Shown in pieces: positions 44,201 to 53,743 of a stretch of DNA of 64,000 nucleotides. A program made the translations under genes and the position numbers. The number at the start of each line of letters is the position of its first letter. The first letter of the stretch is position 1. Source of the DNA: Legionella lytica (GTDB lineage Bacteria > Pseudomonadota > Gammaproteobacteria > Legionellales > Legionellaceae); assembly GCF_023921225.1 (NCBI RefSeq), contig NZ_CP071527.1, forward strand, positions 446,501 through 510,500, in the 5' to 3' direction. Under the pieces are notes generated by a model, which saw only the letters and a program-made list of their open reading frames with translations, ran no database searches and was not told the DNA's origin.

Positions 44201-44717
44201 AGCCTTAGCAACACTTGAAACTGCCATTGAAAAGATGGATAAGGAAACTCGGGTTCGCCTTGAAAATACCTTTGATGAAGTAAATACTTCATTTAAGGCG
44301 CTTTTCCCACGACTTTTTGGCGGTGGTCGTGCACAACTCGAATTAACTTGTGATAATTTGCTAGAAGCTGGTATTGTAGTAATGGCACAGCCACCCGGGA
44401 AACGAAATAGCACGATTCATTTGTTATCCGGTGGGGAAAAAGCGATGACTGCGGTGGCTTTAGTATTTGCTATTTTCCAGTTGAATCCTTCACCATTTTG
44501 TATGTTGGATGAGGTGGATGCGCCTTTAGACGACGTTAACGTAGGGCGTTTTTGCGCGATGGTAAAAGAGATGTCACAATACGTACAGTTCCTTTTTATT
44601 ACACATAATAAAGTAACTATGGAGTTGGCAGATCATTTGATGGGGGTAACTATGCGTGAACCTGGTGTTTCTCGCTTGGTTGCTGTTGATGTAACACAAG
44701 CTTTGGCTATGGAGTAA
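41223..44717 (+). CDS. smc: Chromosome partition protein SMC
   Basis: A 1164-residue chromosome-condensing ATPase. The N-terminal head has Walker A GPNGCGKSNIID (about residues 30-41). Two very long Gln/Glu-rich coiled coils surround the hinge at about residues 505-645 (GVSVWTDKPRLMDVLQVEP onward). The C-terminal head has the signature LLSGGEKAMTAVAL and Walker B FCMLDEVDAPLDDVN. Length is typical. The ATG at 41223 has AAGG close upstream. zipA follows after three bases, so the two are in one operon. No scpA or scpB lies in the window. Confidence 0.97.
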   Translation: MHLKQLKLAGFKSFVDPTVVYFPSQLVAVVGPNGCGKSNIIDAVRWVMGESSARNLRGESMTDVIFNGSSNRKPVGQASVELIFDNSLGRLTGPFASYGEIAVKRVVTRDGDSSYYLNGSRCRRKDITDIFLGTGAGARGYSIIGQGTISQLIEARPEDLRVFLEEAAGVSKYKERRKETLQRIAHTRENLTRVADIRDELDKQLQRLERQAKAAERYLILKDEEQLCRAEILALKWRDFVAQQHVKQRELQDLAVSHAEQQSLLTKANTERVVFNEKLHDADEQTQQVQATFYQLGTEIARLEETIQQQAREKKRLEQDQQQMQDDWQVAEEQLKQDQEELLQCQQKAESLDLQLTKLRAQFKEQEGQSQETQTQQAQWDLRWQEVQAQANNLKREFQVAQVNAQHLEQKQQQTLVRLEKLQLEQESISITELQQTRNDLEKQRENLVENQQFDEAQLKQCQEHSSQVRAKAQETEQQLHQLQDEFHRANSEYAALQAAQRAARQGMQTNKNGVSVWTDKPRLMDVLQVEPKWQVACERVLDEALHAYVLETFEELWPQREICERQGENVVTLRAVVEQTTTRPRLIDKIHGTVPAHVHPLEHIFTAEHFDEALSWLPELVEYQSIITPDGFWLGNGWVKFVPAKEQDELGLLARQQKIADLTQVVSSLEQKIAVLREQRDQYHQEVQKSIQDIELQQLNVNSSNEALRTNCAALSTNEQALLHAERLAATLADECEELQMVLEETVAEHMTIKERLQELEVQCQESELQQEQCLQEKQEWLNVLASQNKQVEDARIALHHAEIEYDREKNKIQQLGERIAREQERLDILQERLESLALLCLQSENPGTELKEQLDHLLLQQAEVEMQLTMSREQQAQLRMDLEELEKNILNCDLEVKRVQELIGQARMEEQALAVRASSVQESLDESGLQAQAVLEHIPQGINQGMREDELLALTDKMKRLGAINLAAIEEFASEQQRKVYLDEQHNDLCEALATLETAIEKMDKETRVRLENTFDEVNTSFKALFPRLFGGGRAQLELTCDNLLEAGIVVMAQPPGKRNSTIHLLSGGEKAMTAVALVFAIFQLNPSPFCMLDEVDAPLDDVNVGRFCAMVKEMSQYVQFLFITHNKVTMELADHLMGVTMREPGVSRLVAVDVTQALAME

Positions 44718-44720
44718 AGA

Positions 44721-45518
44721 ATGCAGGCAAATTGGAGTTTAATTCTTAATGTCCTGTTGTTGATTGGGGTAATAGTTGCCATTGGGCGCTTAATGAAGGC
44801 TCGTAGACAGGGCTTAAACACAGTACGACAACCGAGTAGGGGACGAGCAGAGCCAAACCCTGCTTATGATGGCCCAAGTTATAATGATGACATCATTGCT
44901 GTACGGAAGCTAAATGCTGAATCTGCGGTTGCAGAGGAAGTAAAAAAAAACAGCGCTAACCCACCACAGCCACGATTAATGCCTGAAGACGAAGAGCCGG
45001 TTTTAAATACGGATACGCAGGCAACACCTAGAGTTGATTTAGGGCGTGTTGAGGAATGGGAGCAAGAGGCTCCAGAGGACGCGACAGGGCCGACGCTCAT
45101 GATGTTTTTACTTGCAAAGGAAAGCAGACAGTTTGCTGGTTATGAATTATTGCAAACTGTTTTGGCTGCTGGATTACGTTTCGGTGATAATGGCTTATTT
45201 CATCGCCACCAATTTACTAACGGTGATGGCCCTATTATATGCAGCTTAGCCGCAGCAACCGCTACTGGTATTTTTGATTTACAGAACATCGGTGCTTTTA
45301 CGGTCCGCGGTTTATGTCTTTACATGCAGGCAACGAATAATCCTAAAGTTGATGCGCAGCGCTTTGCTACCATGTTGGATACAGCAAGACAGTTAAGTGA
45401 TGGTTTGGACGCCCATTTATTAGACGAACAGCGTCGTCCCTTAACTGAAGAACGTATAGCACGTTATCATCAAACACTGAACTTGAACCATGCTCATCTT
45501 GACGCAGCTTTAGCTTAG
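44721..45518 (+). CDS. zipA: Cell division protein ZipA
   Basis: A 265-residue bitopic inner-membrane protein that tethers FtsZ. The order is typical: an N-terminal membrane helix (SLILNVLLLIGVIVAIGRLM), a basic then Pro/Glu/Asp-rich linker, and a C-terminal FtsZ-binding domain (about residues 130-265, starting MMFLLAKESRQFAGYEL). The partner site, the FtsZ tail [10 protein letters not shown], is encoded in the same window. It follows smc by three bases. A 10-bp-stem hairpin follows its stop. Confidence 0.93.
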   Translation: MQANWSLILNVLLLIGVIVAIGRLMKARRQGLNTVRQPSRGRAEPNPAYDGPSYNDDIIAVRKLNAESAVAEEVKKNSANPPQPRLMPEDEEPVLNTDTQATPRVDLGRVEEWEQEAPEDATGPTLMMFLLAKESRQFAGYELLQTVLAAGLRFGDNGLFHRHQFTNGDGPIICSLAAATATGIFDLQNIGAFTVRGLCLYMQATNNPKVDAQRFATMLDTARQLSDGLDAHLLDEQRRPLTEERIARYHQTLNLNHAHLDAALA

Positions 45519-45525
45519 CTCTGCC

Positions 45526-45552
45526 GTAGGTCGGGTCCATGGCCCGACCTAC
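45526..45552 (+). terminator. Hairpin after zipA
   Basis: Perfect stem GTAGGTCGGG / CCCGACCTAC with a seven-base loop, eight bases after the zipA stop. The core resembles the hairpin after hemH at 5968-5986, so it also belongs to a repeat family. Confidence 0.6.
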
Positions 45553-45684
45553 ACTAGATTATAACCAGATTATATAGCTAAGAACTGTTGCCCCGCATAC
45601 AAAAACTGCGGCTTCATACATTATCCCCTTGAACTCTAAGCTAAAGTGTTAGTACACTAGACTTTTGGTCTTTCCTTAATACAT

Positions 45685-47013
45685 ATGAATCTAAATACAG
45701 TTGCTGCATTACTTACTCAATCATGTCAGATTAATGCTGAAGTTACCGGTATTTGCACTGATAGTCGCGAAATAAAACAGGGAAATGTGTTTGTTGCGAT
45801 TCAGGGGGAGAATTTTGACGGACATGAGTTTATTCATGAGGTTGAAGCAAAAGGTGCTTTGGCCGCGATTGTTAAGCATGCTGTAGCAGGAGTGAGTATT
45901 CCTCAGTTTGTAGTGCAAGATCCACTACAGGCTTTAGCTAAAATTGCTGCCACTCATCGCCAAGATATCCATTGTCCAGTTATTGCGTTAACGGGCTCGA
46001 ATGGCAAAACCACGACCAAAGAAATGATCGCTGCTATTTTGCCTGCGCCCTCACACGCAACCAAAGGCAATTTAAATAATCATATCGGTGCTCCCTTAAG
46101 CGTATTACAGCTTACTAGCCAGCATCGTTATGCTGTTTTTGAGTTGGGGGCGAACCATCCTGGTGAAATTGCACATACCGTGGCAATTGTTCATCCTGAT
46201 GTAACTCTAATTAATAACATTGCACCCGCTCATGTAGAGGGTTTTGGCTCGATTGATGGAGTTGCTCGTGCGAAAGGTGAGATCCATCAAGGTCTTGCAA
46301 TAGCGGGTACTGCTGTAATTAATGATGATGATAGCTATGCTCATTTTTGGGATGATCTGTTAACGGATAAAAAAGTATTACGTTTTTCAATTGAACATCC
46401 TGCAGATATTTACGCGCAGGATATTCGTCTAGATGCTCGAGGATGTGGGCAATTTTCTTTAATTCTACCTAATGGGCGCGTGGATATTCAATTGAATGTT
46501 CCTGGGATGCACAATATACGTAATGCCTTAGCTGCTGCTGCATGTTGCTATGCGATTGGTATTACGATTAAAGATATTCAACAGGGATTAACTAATTTTG
46601 GCGGTGTGAAAGGACGCTTGACCGTACTGTCTGGTAAAAATCAATCTACCATAATTGATGATACCTATAATGCTAATTTACGTTCTGTGCTGGCTGCTTT
46701 AGAGGTTTTAGCTGAGCGTCCAGGTAAAAAGGTGTTCGTTTTTGGCGATATGGGTGAATTAGGCACTTGGGCTACCCAACATCACCAAGAGGTAGGCCTT
46801 GCTGCTCGCCATTTGGGTATCGATTTACTATTGAGTTGCGGCGCATTTAGCAAATTGGCTGCCGAGTCGTTTGGCTCTGGTGGTAAGCACTTTGAGAATC
46901 AGGAGCTGTTGGTTGAAAGTTTAGTCAACGAGTTGTCTTCTGATACAGTTGTTTTGGTGAAAGGATCTCGATCCAGTGCTATGGAAAAAATTGTGAATAA
47001 ACTGCTTAATTGA
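45685..47013 (+). CDS. murF: UDP-MurNAc-pentapeptide synthetase (D-Ala-D-Ala adding)
   Basis: Adds D-Ala-D-Ala to the UDP-MurNAc tripeptide in the cytoplasm. The 442-residue Mur ligase has the ATP loop ALTGSNGKTTTKEM near residue 105, the FELGANHPGEI block, NNIAPAHVEGFGS, and DDTYNANLRSVLAAL of MurF. Residue number is normal. It lies after the smc-zipA operon with its own 167-bp upstream region, and mraY follows after 247 bp. murE and ftsI, its usual partners, are not upstream here. Confidence 0.96.
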   Translation: MNLNTVAALLTQSCQINAEVTGICTDSREIKQGNVFVAIQGENFDGHEFIHEVEAKGALAAIVKHAVAGVSIPQFVVQDPLQALAKIAATHRQDIHCPVIALTGSNGKTTTKEMIAAILPAPSHATKGNLNNHIGAPLSVLQLTSQHRYAVFELGANHPGEIAHTVAIVHPDVTLINNIAPAHVEGFGSIDGVARAKGEIHQGLAIAGTAVINDDDSYAHFWDDLLTDKKVLRFSIEHPADIYAQDIRLDARGCGQFSLILPNGRVDIQLNVPGMHNIRNALAAAACCYAIGITIKDIQQGLTNFGGVKGRLTVLSGKNQSTIIDDTYNANLRSVLAALEVLAERPGKKVFVFGDMGELGTWATQHHQEVGLAARHLGIDLLLSCGAFSKLAAESFGSGGKHFENQELLVESLVNELSSDTVVLVKGSRSSAMEKIVNKLLN

Positions 47014-47260
47014 TTGGGCCTGAGTATGATATGCTTGGCCACTTTTTTTTCCATGCTTTGAATGTCGTTGATTGTCGTGAGTGTTCACCTTAGGTGGTAA
47101 TTGAAGGAAAACTGTAGTCTGGATCGAGCGCAATCTGGGATCGCGCTTTGAAACAGGCTACGTTTCTTTGGGGCGGTGCCATTAGGTGAATGCTTACGTT
47201 TTTTGCGTATGATGCAATACGATAGATCTAAAGTGCTATTTTAACAAGAGGAACAACACT

Positions 47261-48346
47261 ATGCTCTACTGGCTAACGCAGTTATTTCAAGGACAATATC
47301 ATGCGTTACGGGTGTTTCAATATTTGACGTTTAGATCCATTTTGGCTGCATTAACCGCATTGATCGTAGGTTTGGTTTGCGGGCCTTATACGATTCGCTG
47401 GTTACGTAATATGCAAATTGGTCAAATGGTTCGTGACGACGGTCCTCAGTCACATTTATCAAAAGCAGGCACCCCAACTATGGGGGGGATTTTGATTCTG
47501 ATTGCTGTTACTGTAAGTTGTTTGCTCTGGGGGGATTTGCAACAGTCCAGCTTGTGGCTGGTGTTGCTCGTGACCTTAGGTAATGGGATTGTCGGTTGGG
47601 TTGATGATTATCGTAAGTTAGTTCTAAAAAATAGCAAAGGTCTACCAGGACGTTGGAAGTATTTTTGGCAGTCAGTGATTGCACTTATTGCGGTAGTTTA
47701 TTTATACATGAATGCTACCTTACCAGTACATACTCAACTAACCGTACCATTTTTCAAATCAGTTACTATTGGCTTGGGAGTATTTTTCCCAGTGCTGGCT
47801 TATTTTGTTATTGTCGGTAGTTCCAATGCAGTGAATTTGACCGATGGTTTAGATGGCTTAGCCATTATGCCAATCGTTATGGTGGCTGGAGCTTTGGGGA
47901 TTTTTGCCTATGCCTCCAGTAATGCCGTGCATGCCCATTACTTAGCAATACCCTTTGTTCCTAATGAAGGTGAGCTAACTATTTTCTGTGCGTCCATTGT
48001 TGGCGCTGGCCTTGGTTTCTTGTGGTACAATAGTTATCCAGCCCAGTTATTCATGGGGGATGTTGGTTCTTTAGCCTTAGGTGCGGCTTTAGGCATTGTT
48101 GCAATCGTAGTTCGCCAAGAATTAGTATTGCTATTGATGGGTGGTTTGTTTGTGATTGAAACGCTGTCGGTAATTTTACAAGTGGGTTACTTTAAGTATA
48201 CCCATGGCAAGCGTTTATTTCGTATGGCGCCACTGCATCATCATTTTGAATTAAAAGGTTGGTCTGAGCCAAAGATAATCGTACGTTTTTGGATTATCAC
48301 TGTTGTATTTGTGTTATGCGGATTGGCTACTTTAAAACTTCGATAG
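47261..48346 (+). CDS. mraY: Phospho-MurNAc-pentapeptide transferase
   Basis: Makes lipid I from UDP-MurNAc-pentapeptide and undecaprenyl phosphate at the inner membrane. The 361-residue protein has about ten membrane segments. Conserved blocks are present: [10 protein letters not shown], the catalytic [28 protein letters not shown], and [21 protein letters not shown] precedes the ATG. The 247-bp gap from murF contains no gene I can support and may hold a promoter. murD follows after 13 bases. Confidence 0.97.
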   Translation: MLYWLTQLFQGQYHALRVFQYLTFRSILAALTALIVGLVCGPYTIRWLRNMQIGQMVRDDGPQSHLSKAGTPTMGGILILIAVTVSCLLWGDLQQSSLWLVLLVTLGNGIVGWVDDYRKLVLKNSKGLPGRWKYFWQSVIALIAVVYLYMNATLPVHTQLTVPFFKSVTIGLGVFFPVLAYFVIVGSSNAVNLTDGLDGLAIMPIVMVAGALGIFAYASSNAVHAHYLAIPFVPNEGELTIFCASIVGAGLGFLWYNSYPAQLFMGDVGSLALGAALGIVAIVVRQELVLLLMGGLFVIETLSVILQVGYFKYTHGKRLFRMAPLHHHFELKGWSEPKIIVRFWIITVVFVLCGLATLKLR

Positions 48347-48359
48347 GCAAGGTGCATTC

Positions 48360-49691
48360 ATGAAACATCCTCTATATTTAGTTGCAGGTTTAGGTAAAAC
48401 AGGGCTTTCTGTAGCACGTTATTTGCATCGCAATAACAAGCCGTTTGTTGCTTTTGATACACGGCCGCAAGCTCCTAATTTAGTTGAATTTGCTGCTGAA
48501 TTTCCGGAGGTTCCTGTTTATACACAACAGCTTCCTGAGGACGTCCTGGGGCAATTAACGGATATTATTGCCAGTCCTGGTTTAGCCTTAGATATGCCTT
48601 TTTTAAATCAAGCCAGAGCGGCAGGCATCCCTATCTATGGGGATATTGAATGTTTGGCCCGTGAAATCCATGCTCCAGTAATTGCCATCACCGGAACTAA
48701 TGGCAAATCCACAGTAACTACTTTAGTCGGTGAAATGGCAAAGGCGGCGGGATTTAATGTGGCTGTTGCCGGCAATATTGGTACTCCTGTATTGGATATG
48801 CTTGATGATGAGCATCAGTATGACTTATGGGTCTTAGAGCTATCCAGCTTCCAGTTGGATTTAACTCATTCCTTGAAACCCGTTGCTGCGACCATCCTTA
48901 ATGTATCGCCTGACCACCTAGATAGACATCATACGATGGAGGCTTATATTGCGGCCAAACAGCGTGTGTATCCTCATGCAGAAGTGTCGCTTTATAATCG
49001 TGAGGATGTACACACGATGCCCGCTTTAGCAACACACGCTATTTCTTTTGGTCAAGATGCGCCTACTGCAGGAAATTGGGGCTTAATTAATCAAGACGGA
49101 AAAATTTATTTAGCTAAAGGAACTGCTTGCATTTTGCCTGCAGAGTCTGTATTAATCAAAGGAGTACATAATTGGCTCAATGCTTTGGCCGCATGTGCTT
49201 TAGCTGATGCTGCAGGGATTGCACAATCGCATATTGTAAATGTACTGACTACGTTCTCTGGTTTATCTCATCGCTGCCAGTGGGTGCGTACCCTCGATGG
49301 CGTTGAATGGATAAACGATTCAAAAGGAACAAATATTGGTGCGACAATCTCGGCAATTAATGGAATAGGAGGTTCTATGCAAGGAAGGATTGTGCTTATC
49401 GCGGGGGGGCAGGGAAAAGGGGCTGATTTTACTGAATTGGCACAACCCATCGCAGATTTTGTTCGTTCTATTGTTTTGATTGGTGAAGATGCTGATAAAA
49501 TTGAAGCAGCTTTGGCTGATGTGGTTCCAATCGCACGTGCTTCTTCATTAGATAACGCGGTAGCCGTAGCCAAAATGCAAGCAAAACCTGGGGATGTGGT
49601 TTTGTTATCTCCAGCTTGTGCCAGTTTGGATATGTTCCGTGATTTTAATCATCGCGGAGAGTTATTTACTTCTCTTGTATGTGGACTTTAG
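48360..49691 (+). CDS. murD: UDP-MurNAc-L-alanine:D-glutamate ligase
   Basis: Adds D-Glu to UDP-MurNAc-L-Ala. The 443-residue ligase shows an N-terminal Rossmann start (LVAGLGKTGLSVARYL), the ATP loop AITGTNGKSTVTTL near residue 110, LELSSFQLD, NVSPDHLDRH, and the C-terminal NDSKGTNIGAT and LLSPACASLDMF blocks, all typical for MurD. It is tightly placed between mraY (13 bases) and ftsW (3 bases). Confidence 0.97.
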   Translation: MKHPLYLVAGLGKTGLSVARYLHRNNKPFVAFDTRPQAPNLVEFAAEFPEVPVYTQQLPEDVLGQLTDIIASPGLALDMPFLNQARAAGIPIYGDIECLAREIHAPVIAITGTNGKSTVTTLVGEMAKAAGFNVAVAGNIGTPVLDMLDDEHQYDLWVLELSSFQLDLTHSLKPVAATILNVSPDHLDRHHTMEAYIAAKQRVYPHAEVSLYNREDVHTMPALATHAISFGQDAPTAGNWGLINQDGKIYLAKGTACILPAESVLIKGVHNWLNALAACALADAAGIAQSHIVNVLTTFSGLSHRCQWVRTLDGVEWINDSKGTNIGATISAINGIGGSMQGRIVLIAGGQGKGADFTELAQPIADFVRSIVLIGEDADKIEAALADVVPIARASSLDNAVAVAKMQAKPGDVVLLSPACASLDMFRDFNHRGELFTSLVCGL

Positions 49692-49694
49692 GGC

Positions 49695-50870
49695 ATGAAA
49701 CCAAGACACGTTAATCAAAGAGGTAAACCTGTAAGCAAACCCATTTCTCTTTATGATAAGTGGTTGATTAGCGTTGTCATTGGTTTATTAATTATTGGCT
49801 TGATGATGGTTGCGTCAAGCTCAGTCATGATTTCTACTAAATATTTTCATCAACCCTTTCATTTCTTAATTCGTCAGGCTTGCTATTTATTTGCGGGGTT
49901 AATGATTGCCCTTATTGTGGTGCGTACGGACAGCAGCTTTTGGGAGCGTATTAGTGGGCCTATGCTTATGGTCTGTTTGTTCATGCTGCTTATCGTATTA
50001 ATTCCAGGAATTGGAAAAATGGTGAATGGTAGTCGACGTTGGTTGTCGATTGGGCCAATAGGGGTTCAGGTTTCTGAAATTGCAAAGCTTACGATGATTT
50101 TTTATCTTGCAGGCTACCTGGTTCGCCAGCAAAAAGCAGTAAGTGAGAGTATTTTGGGCTTCATTAAGCCGATGGTGGTTTTGGGTGTGGTTTCCGTATT
50201 ATTGTTACGCGAGCCTGATTTTGGTGCGACCGTAGTGATTTCTGGCACGGTTATGGCCATGCTATTTCTAGCAGGAGTTAAATTACGGTACTATATAGGG
50301 CTATTGCTCATAGTTATGGGGGCGCTGGCTTTCTTGGCAGTTTCTTCCCCTTACCGACTTGCTCGTCTAACCGCGTTTTTAGATCCTTGGGCTGATCAGT
50401 ATAATAGTGGTTATCAGTTGACGCAGTCATTGATTGCTTTTGGACGTGGTGGCTGGTTTGGTGCGGGACTCGGAGAGAGTATTCAGAAGTTATTGTATTT
50501 ACCTGAAGCGCACACCGATTTTTTATTCGCAGTGTTAGCAGAAGAGTTAGGTTTAGTGGGCATTTTGATGGTCATTGCCTTGTATAGTATTCTGGTATTT
50601 CGTGGGCTGACGATTGCATACAATGCGTTTGTACAGGAACGGTTTTTTGCATCATATACAGCCTATGGTTTGACCTTTTGGTTAGGGCTGCAAGCAACTA
50701 TTAACATGGGGGTAAACTCAGGTTTACTGCCTACAAAAGGGTTAACTTTACCACTGATGAGTTACGGTGGTGCAAGTATGGTAATTAATTGTGTGGTCAT
50801 CGCATTGTTATTGCGCATTGATCATGAAAATCGTTGGCAGGCTTTAGGACTAAAACCGCTGTCAGCATAA
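49695..50870 (+). CDS. ftsW: Cell division lipid II polymerase FtsW
   Basis: A 391-residue SEDS-family glycosyltransferase of the divisome with about ten membrane segments. Family blocks are present: NGSRRWLSIGPIGVQVSEIAKL, LLREPDFGATVVI, the loop GYQLTQSLIAFGRGGWFG, LPEAHTDFLFAVLAEELG and LPLMSYGGAS near the end. The gene ends nine bases before murC. In the usual dcw order murG lies between; here it does not. Confidence 0.96.
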   Translation: MKPRHVNQRGKPVSKPISLYDKWLISVVIGLLIIGLMMVASSSVMISTKYFHQPFHFLIRQACYLFAGLMIALIVVRTDSSFWERISGPMLMVCLFMLLIVLIPGIGKMVNGSRRWLSIGPIGVQVSEIAKLTMIFYLAGYLVRQQKAVSESILGFIKPMVVLGVVSVLLLREPDFGATVVISGTVMAMLFLAGVKLRYYIGLLLIVMGALAFLAVSSPYRLARLTAFLDPWADQYNSGYQLTQSLIAFGRGGWFGAGLGESIQKLLYLPEAHTDFLFAVLAEELGLVGILMVIALYSILVFRGLTIAYNAFVQERFFASYTAYGLTFWLGLQATINMGVNSGLLPTKGLTLPLMSYGGASMVINCVVIALLLRIDHENRWQALGLKPLSA

Positions 50871-50879
50871 GGGGGAATT

Positions 50880-52292
50880 GTGAGTTATTCAGGACCATTT
50901 ATATCTCCAAGGATGGGGCGTGTTGAACAAATTCATTTTGTTGGAATTGGTGGTGTAGGCATGTGTGGTATTGCTGAGGTATTGCATAATCAGGGATATC
51001 GCATCACCGGCTCTGATGCAGGTGAGAGTAGCACGGTACAACGGTTAAAATCTCTAGGTATTCCTGTTTATCTCGGCCATGAGGCAGAGCACATTCGCGG
51101 GGCTGATGTTGTCGTACGCTCCTCTGCGGTGGGCATGGATAATCCTGAAGTTGCAGCGGCACGAGAGCAGATGATCCCGGTGATACCGCGTGCTGCAATG
51201 CTCGCTGAGTTGATGCGTTTTCGCCATGGTATCGCAGTTGCTGGAACGCATGGTAAGACAACCACAACGAGTTTGGTCAGTAGCTTATTGGCAGAAGGGG
51301 GCCTCGATCCCAGTTTCGTTATTGGTGGTAAATTAAATAGTGCCGGTGTTAATGCCAAGCTTGGTCAGTCGCCTTATTTCGTCGTCGAAGCTGATGAGAG
51401 CGATGCCTCATTCTTATTCCTTAAGCCTATGATGGCAATTGTCACCAATATTGATGCTGATCACATGAGCACCTATGATGATAACTTTGATAAGTTGAGA
51501 ACCACCTTCCTTGAATTTTTACATCATTTACCATTCTATGGGCTTGCCGTAGTCTGTGTGGATGATCCTGAGGTACGTGGTATTGTACCCCAAATTGAGC
51601 GTCCTACCTTAACTTATGGATTTAGTGATGATGCCCATTATCGCGCCGTTGATTGGACTCAGAATGAATTGATTAGCGAATTTACCGTAATTCGCCCAGC
51701 CCCCCACGCAGTGCTTAATATTCGTTTCCAATATCCAGGGCGTCATAATGTATTAAATGCCCTAGCCGCGATTGCGATTGCTACCGAGCTAGGTGTTGAT
51801 GATGCTGCTATTATGAGCGCTCTTGCCAAGTTTCAAGGGGTTGGTCGTCGTTTTCAAATGTTGGGTGAAAAACATTTTGAGCGCGGTTCAGCTCTAATTG
51901 TTGATGACTATGGTCATCATCCACAAGAAATCTTATCAACCATTGATGCATTTCGTCGTGTGTGGCCGAATAAGCGTTTAGTGCATGTGTTCCAACCCCA
52001 TCGTTATTCCAGAACACAATCTTTGCATGATCAATTTGTCGATGTATTGAAACTGTCTGATAAATTATTTTTATTTGATATTTATTCTGCTGGTGAAACA
52101 GCTATTCCGGGAATTAGCAGTGAAAGCTTAGCACAAAAGATCGAAAGCTGTGACAAAAATGTTACATTAGTGAATGAGCGCTCGCTTAAGGCTATGTTGG
52201 ACGAATTTATCCAAGATGGTGATGTTATTCTAATGCAAGGTGCTGGGAATATTGGTCAAATTGCAGTGAATCTGATGAAAGAAGAACTGTAA
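50880..52292 (+). CDS. murC: UDP-MurNAc:L-alanine ligase
   Basis: Adds L-Ala to UDP-MurNAc. The 470-residue ligase has the N-terminal UDP motif HFVGIGGVGMCGIAEVL, the ATP loop AVAGTHGKTTTTSL near residue 120, EADESDASFL, NIDADHMSTY, and the C-terminal DDYGHHPQEI. The start is GTG at 50880 with GGGGGA directly upstream, nine bases after ftsW. Its product would be the substrate of MurD, encoded upstream. The next gene, murB, is broken. Confidence 0.97.
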   Translation: MSYSGPFISPRMGRVEQIHFVGIGGVGMCGIAEVLHNQGYRITGSDAGESSTVQRLKSLGIPVYLGHEAEHIRGADVVVRSSAVGMDNPEVAAAREQMIPVIPRAAMLAELMRFRHGIAVAGTHGKTTTTSLVSSLLAEGGLDPSFVIGGKLNSAGVNAKLGQSPYFVVEADESDASFLFLKPMMAIVTNIDADHMSTYDDNFDKLRTTFLEFLHHLPFYGLAVVCVDDPEVRGIVPQIERPTLTYGFSDDAHYRAVDWTQNELISEFTVIRPAPHAVLNIRFQYPGRHNVLNALAAIAIATELGVDDAAIMSALAKFQGVGRRFQMLGEKHFERGSALIVDDYGHHPQEILSTIDAFRRVWPNKRLVHVFQPHRYSRTQSLHDQFVDVLKLSDKLFLFDIYSAGETAIPGISSESLAQKIESCDKNVTLVNERSLKAMLDEFIQDGDVILMQGAGNIGQIAVNLMKEEL

Positions 52293-52298
52293 TAATCG

Positions 52299-52649
52299 AT
52301 GATGAGTAGCACTGAAAAAGATTGTGAGCTAGTTGCGGAATGTCAAGGCACTTTGCTTTATAATGAATCTTTGGCAGAATACACCACCCGGCGTGTTGGC
52401 GGGCCAGCCGCCAAGCTGTATCAGTCGGTAATTACCGCTGATTAGCTGTTGTTTTTACGTAATTTGCTGGCTAAAAGGATTTAGTTTGGGGCACTGGTTT
52501 CTCAGAAACATGCCAACTTTATTATCAATTATCAAGGTTCAGCTTCTGTAGCTGATATTGAAGCATTGATTCATTTGGTGCAAACTAAAGTTCGTGAGCA
52601 AACAACTATTGAGTTGATGCGCGAAGTTCATATTATTGGAGACGCTTAA
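52299..52649 (+). pseudogene. murB: murB remnant (UDP-MurNAc dehydrogenase), deleted and with stops
   Basis: Read in one frame from ATG 52299, the stretch gives the N-terminal MurB block LAEYTTRRVGGPAAKLYQ, then a TAG, 12 more codons, a second TAG, and then the C-terminal block GALVSQKHANFIINYQG and DIEALIHLVQTKV, ending IIGDA. The centre with most of the FAD and substrate site, about 170-200 residues, is missing. The last stop overlaps the ddl ATG (TAATG), so the old coupling is preserved. MurB is essential for peptidoglycan, so another functional copy must exist outside the window. Confidence 0.92.
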
Positions 52650-53743
52650 TGTCTAAGCCAATCAACCTGGCACTGCTTTATGGTGGAAAATCCGGAGAGC
52701 ATGAAGTTTCATTAGTTTCGGCTGCATCTGTTTTAACTCATTTGGATGCAGAAAAATATCATATTATTCCGATTGCCATGGATAAAGAGGGATTTTTTCA
52801 TGTGCATCAATATGAAGATCTATTAGCCTATAAAGACAAGCTTCCAGTAGTTACAGAACGCTCTAAGCCTTTAGCGAGCCTATTGATTGATGGGCGTTTT
52901 GCTGTTGATGCAGAGGTTGTGTTTCCTGTAGTTCACGGCCCGCTTTATGAGGATGGCTGTTTACAAGGTATTTTGGAACTGGCTGGTATTGCCTATGTTG
53001 GATGTGACGTCTTACCTTCTGCTATTGGTATGGACAAAGACATGACGCGTCGTGTGGCCTGCATTGATGGTTTGCAATCAGCACGCTATAAGCTTTTATC
53101 TTGGCATACTCCTACTGCAGAACGGCAACGTTTCTGCCAAGAGGTTGCCACTGAATTTGGTTGGCCATTATTTGTGAAGCCATGCTCTATGGGTTCCAGT
53201 GTGGGCATTCACAAAGCCAAAAATATGAGCGAATTGTTGGCTGCAGTCGATGATGCGCTGCGCTATGATGAAGAAATTATAGTCGAATCGTTTATTGAAG
53301 GCCGTGAGATCGAGTTGTCTGTGCTCGAAAGCTTAGACCCTTCTGCAGCTCCACGAGTGAGTATTGCTGGAGAAATATGTGTTCATCATCCTGATGGCTT
53401 TTATTCCTACTCGGCAAAATACCTCGAGAGTAATCAAACTGATTTAATTATTCCTGCTCCTTTAAGTGCTGCTTTAGCGGAGCGATTAAAGCAAGCTTCT
53501 GCAGATGTCTTTACCCGTTTAAAATGCAAAGGCATGGCACGGGTCGATTTCTTTGTGAATGATAAAACAGAAACAATTTATTTTAATGAAATTAATACCT
53601 TGCCTGGTTTTACTTCCATAAGCATGTACCCAAAGTTATGGCAGGCGAGTGGTTTAGCTTATCCTGATTTGCTTGATGAACTAATTCGTATTGCACAGGT
53701 TCATCAAAATTGTCGTAAACATTTAGTAACTAATTATCAGTGA
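52649..53743 (+). CDS. ddl: D-alanine--D-alanine ligase
   Basis: Makes the D-Ala-D-Ala dipeptide used by MurF. The 364-residue ATP-grasp enzyme has [17 protein letters not shown] at the N-terminus, [18 protein letters not shown], the grasp block [18 protein letters not shown], and the C-terminal metal-site segment RVDFFVN...[11 protein letters not shown]. The start is formed by TAATG at the end of the murB remnant, with TGGAGACG as ribosome site. The stop overlaps the ftsQ frame. Confidence 0.97.
   Translation: MSKPINLALLYGGKSGEHEVSLVSAASVLTHLDAEKYHIIPIAMDKEGFFHVHQYEDLLAYKDKLPVVTERSKPLASLLIDGRFAVDAEVVFPVVHGPLYEDGCLQGILELAGIAYVGCDVLPSAIGMDKDMTRRVACIDGLQSARYKLLSWHTPTAERQRFCQEVATEFGWPLFVKPCSMGSSVGIHKAKNMSELLAAVDDALRYDEEIIVESFIEGREIELSVLESLDPSAAPRVSIAGEICVHHPDGFYSYSAKYLESNQTDLIIPAPLSAALAERLKQASADVFTRLKCKGMARVDFFVNDKTETIYFNEINTLPGFTSISMYPKLWQASGLAYPDLLDELIRIAQVHQNCRKHLVTNYQ

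Noticed and set aside
41223..44717. Several minus-strand frames inside smc
   Set aside because: Biased Gln/Glu coding of the coiled coil produces open antisense frames; no start signals.
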